DNA from: Aggregatilinea lenta
GTDB taxonomy: Bacteria; Chloroflexota; Anaerolineae; Aggregatilineales; Aggregatilineaceae
Assembly: GCF_003569045.1 (NCBI RefSeq)
Contig: NZ_BFCB01000002.1
Location: forward strand, 868,001 to 932,000
Direction: 5' to 3'
Length of the DNA: 64,000 nucleotides
The first letter of the stretch is position 1; each line of letters begins with the position of its first letter. The notes beneath the pieces are model-generated. The model saw nothing but the letters and a program-made list of their open reading frames with translations, did not search any database and had not been told where the DNA came from. Shown here in pieces: positions 58,775-64,000 of this stretch. Both the position numbers and the translations under genes were made by a program.

Positions 58775-60064
58775 ATGGCTCAAATCCTGCTGGTAGATGA
58801 CGATCTGAATCTGCTTCAAATGGTACGGCTGATGCTTCAGCGGCTCGGCCACGACGTCGTGACCTCGCGCGAGGGCGAGGAAGGGCTGCGGCTGGCGGCT
58901 GAGATCCAGCCGGACCTGGCGATCATCGATATTATGATGCCCGGCCTCAGCGGCTACGACGTGGTCAACCGGCTGCGCTTCGATCCGAAGACGGCCCACG
59001 TGCCGATTATCATCCTGACGGCGCGCAGCCAGCCGATGGACAAGCACAAGGCGCTGCGCGCCGGGGCGAATGCGTTCATTTCCAAGCCCGTCACGGCGCA
59101 GGAACTGGCCGACCGCGTCGAGGCCGTGCTGGAAGCAGGCGTCGGATTCCGCATCAACACCGGGCTGCTGGCCGAGCCGGTCAGCGCGGACCTCGGCCCG
59201 CCGCCGCCGAGCACCGGCACGCTGGAAGGCAAGCCGACCCTGCGCGAAACCGCGCCGTTTGGCCCTACCGAGCCGCCCAACGCGACGCGTCCGCCCTGGG
59301 AGCGCCCTCAGCCGGGCGTTACGCCCGCCCTGGACCGCGTGCTTGAGCCGCTGCCGCTGATCGCGGTCGTCGGCCTGCGCGGCGGTACCGGGAGCACGAC
59401 CGTCGCCGTCAATCTGGCCTGCTGGCTCGCCGCTCAAAAGCGCGCGATCACGCTGGTGGATCTCAGCACGAGCAGCGGGCACGTACCGCTGCATCTCCAC
59501 CTGACGCCGCCCAAACATTGGGGCAGCCTGCTGCACCACGTCGAGCCGCCCGACGAGCGTACGGTCAAGGCGCTGCTGATCCGTCACGCCGAAACCGGCA
59601 TGGCCGTGCTGGCCGCGCCACCCATGCCGCCCGTCGAGACGCTCGGCGTGCCGATCGTGGAGCACCTGCTGCGCACGCTGAGCGCCGGATCGGGCACGAT
59701 CGTGCTCGACGTGCCTCAGCTCGACCTCGCCAGCGCGCATGCCCTGCGGCTGGCGCGCGTCATCGTGCTGGTGCTGTCCGACGATCCGGCCTCGATCCAG
59801 ACGGGGATCCAGTCGCTGATGGTCTTCGAGCAAATGGGCATCCCGGCCAGCCGGATCAAGCTGGTGCTCAACCACGTGCGCCGCACGCGCGACATCCCCG
59901 CCGAAACCGTGCAAAAGGTGCTCAAGCGCACGCTCGCCGTCGAAGTGCCCTTCGAGCCGGAACAGATCAACGCCATCCGTCGCGGCGCGCCGCTGGTCAG
60001 CACGGCAGCCGGCAGCGACTTCACCCGCGCCATCCAGCAGCTCGCGCGTCACGTGGAAGGATAG
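58775..60064 (+). CDS. Receiver domain fused to a CpaE/TadZ-like ATPase
   Basis: 429 residues. Receiver domain at 1-120 (ILLVDDDLNLLQM, phospho-Asp in LAIIDIMMPGLSG, ISKPV). A Pro-rich linker is at about 125-185. A MinD/ParA-like ATPase domain (about 190-425) begins IAVVGLRGGTGSTTVAVNLACWLAAQ. The deviant Walker A of this superfamily is KGGxGKT; here both Lys positions are changed (R and S), as often at least partly happens in CpaE/TadZ proteins. Walker A' is ITLVDLS and Walker B is TIVLDVPQLD. CpaE/TadZ proteins place Tad pilus machines at the cell pole. No tad genes are visible in the window but may lie beyond it. It starts the tight cluster with the two following genes. Confidence 0.88.
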   Translation: MAQILLVDDDLNLLQMVRLMLQRLGHDVVTSREGEEGLRLAAEIQPDLAIIDIMMPGLSGYDVVNRLRFDPKTAHVPIIILTARSQPMDKHKALRAGANAFISKPVTAQELADRVEAVLEAGVGFRINTGLLAEPVSADLGPPPPSTGTLEGKPTLRETAPFGPTEPPNATRPPWERPQPGVTPALDRVLEPLPLIAVVGLRGGTGSTTVAVNLACWLAAQKRAITLVDLSTSSGHVPLHLHLTPPKHWGSLLHHVEPPDERTVKALLIRHAETGMAVLAAPPMPPVETLGVPIVEHLLRTLSAGSGTIVLDVPQLDLASAHALRLARVIVLVLSDDPASIQTGIQSLMVFEQMGIPASRIKLVLNHVRRTRDIPAETVQKVLKRTLAVEVPFEPEQINAIRRGAPLVSTAAGSDFTRAIQQLARHVEG

Positions 60065-60076
60065 AACGAAGAGGAC

Positions 60077-60553
60077 ATGATGGTTTTAGACGACTATTCT
60101 CTGGACAATGCCGGCCATTGGCTGGTGACGTGGGGCTTTGCGGGCCAGGAATTCGAGACGCTGCGCTCGTATGCCCAGGAAATCTCATTCCCGGCGCGCG
60201 CGACGATCTTCGCCCAGGGCGATCCGTCGGACGGCATGTACCTCGTGGTGGAGGGCATGGTGCTCATTTTCGTGCGCGATGATGCCGGAACGGAACATAC
60301 CATTGCCATCGTCACCGAAGGCCAGTCGTTCGGGGAACTGGGCCTGCTCGTTGGCAAGCCGCGCCAGGAAACCGCCGCCGCGGGCCTGAACGTCCGGCTG
60401 CTGAAGATCGTGCCCGAAACACTCGACCGGCTGGAACAGGAACATCCTGAGCTGATGTTGAAAATGTATAAAGTGCTGGCACAAACGCTAGCCGATCAGT
60501 GGCTCCGTGGGGGGCCGTGGGCTGAGAGACTATGGACCCAGATGCACGAGTAA
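60077..60553 (+). CDS. Lone cyclic-nucleotide-binding domain protein
   Basis: 158 residues; ATG at 60077 or 60080 with GAGGAC just upstream. A single cNMP-binding domain is present: FPARATIFAQGDPSDGMYLVVEGMVLIFVRDDAGTEHTIAIVTEGQSFGELGLLVGKPRQETAAA. The phosphate-binding cassette FGELGLL-KPRQETA keeps the Glu and Arg that hold the nucleotide. There is no helix-turn-helix, so it is not a CRP-type regulator; it must act through protein contacts. It lies 12 bases after the ATPase gene and overlaps the next gene by 22 bases, which points to one operon. cAMP from the receiver-cyclase is a plausible ligand. Confidence 0.9.
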   Translation: MMVLDDYSLDNAGHWLVTWGFAGQEFETLRSYAQEISFPARATIFAQGDPSDGMYLVVEGMVLIFVRDDAGTEHTIAIVTEGQSFGELGLLVGKPRQETAAAGLNVRLLKIVPETLDRLEQEHPELMLKMYKVLAQTLADQWLRGGPWAERLWTQMHE

Positions 60554-61905
60554 ACGACCAGGCCGTCCAGTCCGAGTCCCCCGACGACGCCGTACGCGCG
60601 TCGTCGCAGGTGGACGTGCTCAAGCAGTTGATGCAGGCTCCGCAGGCGCTCGACGAGTTGGATATCTCGCCGTCGGTGGTCACCGACCTGCTGATGCGCA
60701 TCCTCTTCAACGAAGGCGTCGTCAGCCTGCGGCGTCTGGCCGAGGTCACCCGGCTGGACCTCAAGCTGATCGACGGCATCATGGAAAAGATGCAGTACGA
60801 CCAGCTCGTGGAGGTCGCCAGCGCCGGCTCGATGGGCCGCTTCACCTACAGCTATTCCCTCTCCGATGCGGGCACGCTGCGCGCGCGCGACGCGATGGAG
60901 CGCACGCAGTACGTCGGCCCGGCCCCCGTCTCGCTGGGACGCTACAGCAAGATGATACTGCTTCAAACCTCGCGCAAGCTGCACATCACCCCACCCGACG
61001 TAATCGCCGCGCTCAAGCACCTGCTGCTGCCGGAGAACTTCCACCGCCGCATCGGCCCGGCGATCAACGCGGGCACGTCGCTGTTCCTCTACGGCCCGCC
61101 CGGCAATGGGAAGACGTCGATTGCCGAGTCGATCGCGCACCTGATCTCCGGCGCAAGCCCGATCTGGGTCCCGTACGCGATCAGCACCGGCGGCTACATC
61201 ATCAGCCTGTACGATCCGGCCATCTTCCGCGAAATCGACGTCACCAAAGACCAGCTCAAGTCGCTGCGGACCAGCGGCCTGAACGAAGTGGACCGGCGCT
61301 GGGGCCTGTTCGAGCGCCCGGCGGTGATGGTCGGCGGTGAGCTGTCGATGGAGGCGCTGGATCTGCGCTTCGACCCGATCGCCAAGTTCTACGAGGGGCC
61401 GCTGCAGCTCAAGGCCAACGGCGGCATGTTCCTCATCGACGACTTTGGCCGCCAGCAGATCCGCCCCGCCGACCTGCTCAACCGCTGGATCGTGCCGCTC
61501 GAATCCGGGTACGACTTCCTGCGGCTGCGGACCGGGCAAACACTGCAAACGCCCTTCCGCCAGCTCATCGTGTTCAGCACCAACCTCGATCCGCTGGAAT
61601 TGGTGGACGATGCGTTCCTGCGCCGCATCCAGATGAAGGTCGAGGTCGAAAGCCCCGACGAGCGGCTGTTCTTCCAGATCTTCGCGACGGTGGCGAAGAG
61701 CCTGGACGTGCCGCTCGACAAAGACGGGTTCATGTACTTCCTGAACCGCTGGTACCGCGAAACGGGCCGCACGATGCAGGCCGTACACCCGCGCGACGTG
61801 CTGAAGATCCTGGTCGCGATGTGCGAGTACGAGAGCATCCCGGCGCAGCTCACGCCCGCGCTGATCGACGCGGCGTGCGAGAGCTATTTCGTCGATCACG
61901 GCTAA
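60532..61905 (+). CDS. AAA-type ATPase with N-terminal winged-helix-like region
   Basis: 457 residues. Residues about 28-125 look like a winged-helix or helical bundle (VVTDLLMRILFNEGVVSLRRLAEVTRLDLKLIDGIMEKMQYDQLVEVASAGSMGRFTYSLSDAG). An AAA domain follows (about 175-430) with Walker A GPPGNGKTS, Walker B GGMFLIDDFGRQ, and a sensor-1-like FSTNLDPLELVDDAFLRRI with arginine-finger candidates. Its start overlaps the cyclic-nucleotide-binding gene by 22 bases. Similar ATPases occur with pilus-type clusters in Chloroflexota, but I recall this only loosely; the substrate is unknown. With the preceding two genes it may form a regulated ATPase module. Confidence 0.88.
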   Translation: MDPDARVNDQAVQSESPDDAVRASSQVDVLKQLMQAPQALDELDISPSVVTDLLMRILFNEGVVSLRRLAEVTRLDLKLIDGIMEKMQYDQLVEVASAGSMGRFTYSYSLSDAGTLRARDAMERTQYVGPAPVSLGRYSKMILLQTSRKLHITPPDVIAALKHLLLPENFHRRIGPAINAGTSLFLYGPPGNGKTSIAESIAHLISGASPIWVPYAISTGGYIISLYDPAIFREIDVTKDQLKSLRTSGLNEVDRRWGLFERPAVMVGGELSMEALDLRFDPIAKFYEGPLQLKANGGMFLIDDFGRQQIRPADLLNRWIVPLESGYDFLRLRTGQTLQTPFRQLIVFSTNLDPLELVDDAFLRRIQMKVEVESPDERLFFQIFATVAKSLDVPLDKDGFMYFLNRWYRETGRTMQAVHPRDVLKILVAMCEYESIPAQLTPALIDAACESYFVDHG

Positions 61906-62507
61906 GGAGTCCGATCACGACGCCCGCCCAATCCATCCCATCGACCGATCCGTCCGCGCAGCGGCGCATCCCCTGCCCGTCGTGCGGACGTTTAAATGCC
62001 GCGTGGCGCACTACCTGCGAGCAGTGCAGCGCGCGCCTGCCCCGCCTGGAAGACGTTCCCCCGCCGCCAAAGCCGCACGTCGAGCGGCCCGGCTGCGTGA
62101 CACTGTGGCTGCTGCTGCTGGGCATGTACGTGTCCGTTTACGTCGTGGTGCTGCTGCTCGACACCGCCGCTGGGGATGCGCTGTCCGCGCGCGACGTGCT
62201 GATCCTGGGTGCGGCGGGGATCGGCCTGGCGATCGGAGCCGTGATCGTGGGCGGTTTCTGGCGCATGAAGCCCTGGGCGCGCGTTCCGGCCATCGCGGTG
62301 CACGCCGTGCTGCTGGTGCTGTTCGGCTACAGCGAGCTGACCGGCGACACGGCGGACGGCGCGGAAGGCTTCTTCGAGCGCACAGCCAGCCTGATCTGGC
62401 TGGCCGCGCTGGCCACCGTGATCGGCTGGCTGGCGACGCATCGCGCGGACTTTCACCGCACGCCGCACGTCGCGCCATACGGGGAAGATGCGCAGGAGCA
62501 ACCATAG
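61875..62507 (+). CDS. Zinc-ribbon membrane protein with unclear start codon
   Basis: At most 210 residues. The frame is coding from about 61914: TPAQSIPSTDPSAQRRIPCPSCGRLNAAWRTTCEQCSARLPRL, a zinc ribbon, then three or four hydrophobic segments (CVTLWLLLLGMYVSVYVVVLLLD, VLILGAAGIGLAIGAVIVGGF, VPAIAVHAVLLVLFGYSEL, ASLIWLAALATVIGWLATH). AAGGAG at 61904-61909 overlaps the AAA gene stop, but the codons after it are ATC (4 bases away) and ACG (7 bases away), not ATG or GTG. The GTG at 61875 used here has no ribosome site. Layout resembles a short version of the 44200-46017 zinc-ribbon membrane protein. Confidence 0.7.
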   Translation: MRELFRRSRLRSPITTPAQSIPSTDPSAQRRIPCPSCGRLNAAWRTTCEQCSARLPRLEDVPPPPKPHVERPGCVTLWLLLLGMYVSVYVVVLLLDTAAGDALSARDVLILGAAGIGLAIGAVIVGGFWRMKPWARVPAIAVHAVLLVLFGYSELTGDTADGAEGFFERTASLIWLAALATVIGWLATHRADFHRTPHVAPYGEDAQEQP

Positions 62508-62640
62508 AGGCACCCTACCCCCGCCCCGCACCTTACACTCCCTAAATGTCTCGTGAGAATGTGCGACAATCACTGGCTGGACGGCAAACTTAGGGTTATT
62601 GTCTTAAGAATACGCTTAGGCTGCATGATAAAGGTGCTGT

Positions 62641-64000
62641 ATGGCCCACTCCCCCCGACGACTGATCGCGACGCTGGCGCTGGCTGCCGCGCTGATCCTG
62701 ACCACGATCGGCGTATCATTCGCGCAGACGGACGAGCCAACCGAGGCCCCGGCCACCGAGCCGCCGACCGCCGAGCCAACCGAAGCGCCCGCCACAGAAC
62801 CGCCCGTCCCGGCCACGGAAGCGCCAACGGACGCCGCCGCAGACGGCACGATCCCCGCGCCGGAAGCGACCGAAGCGCCCGCCGAGCGGCCCACGTTCAG
62901 CCTGCCGTTCGCGGAAGCGCCGGGGCCGTCCACGTGGCTCTACGAGCAGCACTACGGCAACACGCTTTCCGCCTATAACTTTGGCACGGACTGGTATTTC
63001 AGCGGCCAGGGGCTGCACTTCGGCATCGACCTGGAAGCGAAATGCGGCACGCCCGTGCTGGCGATCGGCGACGGCGTGGTGCGCTACGTGGACGCGGAAG
63101 GCTTCGGCTCCTTGCCGCACAACCTGATCATCGACCATACCGGGACCGGCTACAGCTCGCTGTACGGCCACCTGAACGCCGTGCCCGTCGTCAGCCCCGG
63201 CGACGCCGTGACGCGCGGGCAGGTCGTGGCCGAATCGGGCGACCCGGACAACACGTGCGGATCGCGCCCGCACCTTCACCTGGAAATCCGCAACGCCGAT
63301 TACACCTACGCCTATAATCCCACCGAGTTCATCGACGCCAACTGGCACATGCTGGCCAGTATCGGCCTCGTGTACAGCATCTTCGAGCAAGACCTGGAGC
63401 ACCCGTACTTTGGCATGACACTCGAAGGCCAGCCGGATGTCAAGTTCGGCGCGAACTGGCTGAACCACTTCGCGCGGGCGTGGCCGGTCAAGCTGGAGCG
63501 GCAGCCGCCGGACAACCCGCCGCTGGCCCGCCACCTCGATCCGCTGCCGGAGGGCGTGACCGTGACGCGCACGCCGGTGTCGCTGGACGCCTGGAACCTG
63601 GGAACGTGGTGGGACGCGTCCGACCCGGACGCGATCTACCTCGTGGATCAGGTGCCGGATCAGGGTGAAACGGGCGTCTTCCGCCAGCCGCTCGACGGAT
63701 CGGCGCGCACCTATGCCGGAACGGTCCCGCCGCCCGTGCTCTCGCCGGACGGCAGCGTGCAGGTCGTGTATCAGGTGAATGGATCGATGCAGGTTACGCG
63801 CACAGCGGACGGGTCGCAGTGGGAGGTGCTCACCCAGGGCAGCTATCCCGCCGTCTCGCCGGACGGGACGCGCCTGCTGTGGCAGGTCTACTACGCGGAC
63901 ATCCTGCCCGGCACGCAGCCGCCCGGCATGGAGGTGTGGATCAGCAACCTGGACGGCAGCGTGCCGCGCCTCGTCTACCGGCAGTCCGGCGGGTGGACGA
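62641..64000 (+). CDS. Exported M23 metallopeptidase, 3' end outside the window
   Basis: ATG at 62641 with AAAGGTG upstream; the frame is open to the end of the window (about 453 residues). Signal peptide about 1-29 (LIATLALAAALILTTIGVSFAQ). A Thr/Glu/Pro/Ala linker at about 30-85 is built of repeated (A/P)TEAP units. The M23 LytM-type domain (about 100-220) has HFGIDLEAKCGTPVLAIGDGVVRYV and the second metal-site HLHLEIR; GYSSLYGHLNAVPVVSPGDAV is also typical. It would cut peptidoglycan cross-bridges or act as a degenerate activator; the first site here is H-x3-D as in active enzymes. The later part (LSPDGSVQVVYQVNGSMQVTRTADGS, VSPDGTRLLWQVYY) resembles TolB-like propeller repeats. Confidence 0.9.
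   Translation, partial: MAHSPRRLIATLALAAALILTTIGVSFAQTDEPTEAPATEPPTAEPTEAPATEPPVPATEAPTDAAADGTIPAPEATEAPAERPTFSLPFAEAPGPSTWLYEQHYGNTLSAYNFGTDWYFSGQGLHFGIDLEAKCGTPVLAIGDGVVRYVDAEGFGSLPHNLIIDHTGTGYSSLYGHLNAVPVVSPGDAVTRGQVVAESGDPDNTCGSRPHLHLEIRNADYTYAYNPTEFIDANWHMLASIGLVYSIFEQDLEHPYFGMTLEGQPDVKFGANWLNHFARAWPVKLERQPPDNPPLARHLDPLPEGVTVTRTPVSLDAWNLGTWWDASDPDAIYLVDQVPDQGETGVFRQPLDGSARTYAGTVPPPVLSPDGSVQVVYQVNGSMQVTRTADGSQWEVLTQGSYPAVSPDGTRLLWQVYYADILPGTQPPGMEVWISNLDGSVPRLVYRQSGGWT

Overview
This 64 kb window is a GC-rich bacterial chromosome segment. It most likely comes from a member of the Chloroflexota of the Anaerolineae type. That is an inference from exported proteins with long Thr-Pro linkers, zinc-ribbon/FHA and zinc-ribbon/membrane proteins, an actinobacterial-type inositol-1-phosphate synthase, and the mix of housekeeping genes. 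No rRNA, tRNA or CRISPR array was seen. Gaps between genes are unusually rich in palindromic repeats. Most genes have a clear Shine-Dalgarno sequence, and several candidate -10 boxes read TATACT or TATAGT.

Layout. 0-7.4 kb: the end of a Y1-transposase-fold protein that has lost its HUH histidines, then five exported proteins on the minus strand. Two are SH3-like paralogues, two are SH3b proteins with Thr/Pro-rich tails, and one is a Ser- and YTPT-rich surface protein. 7.6-23 kb: mainly plus-strand housekeeping genes, namely DNA polymerase I, a PfpI-family protein, an orphan oligopeptide-binding protein, ornithine carbamoyltransferase, a TPR protein, the c-di-AMP pair cdaA/ybbR and the GTPase der. 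23-29.7 kb: minus-strand genes for a DHFR-like reductase, an SRPBCC protein, asparagine synthase, an FHA protein, a PlsC-like acyltransferase and a primary-type sigma factor. 30-35.4 kb: a CPBP protease, inositol-phosphate synthase, a small unknown gene, and glmS preceded by a sequence that reads as a glmS ribozyme. 35.5-37.3 kb: one markedly AT-rich unknown gene with a PD-(D/E)xK-like motif, the best candidate for recent transfer. 37.4-48.2 kb: a methyltransferase, a redoxin-like protein without the peroxidatic cysteine, a Pit-type phosphate transporter, a MerR regulator with a textbook 19-bp-spacer operator, a GT39-like membrane protein, a glyoxalase-fold protein, signal peptidase I and pyrophosphatase.

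48.3-62.5 kb is a signalling region. It holds two overlapping hybrid histidine kinases, an AAC(3)-like acetyltransferase, a single-domain receiver, a receiver-adenylate cyclase fusion, an MscS channel and a PpiC-like isomerase. These are followed by a receiver-CpaE/TadZ-like ATPase, a lone cyclic-nucleotide-binding protein and an AAA ATPase in one tight cluster. A cAMP circuit running from cyclase to cyclic-nucleotide sensor is plausible but inferred. The window ends inside an M23 peptidase gene.

The strongest second-look items are the glmS ribozyme with a two-hairpin insertion, the foldback repeat found in two copies with an inverted core, the AT-rich nuclease-like gene, the MerR promoter/operator, and several proteins that keep a fold but lack its key residues.
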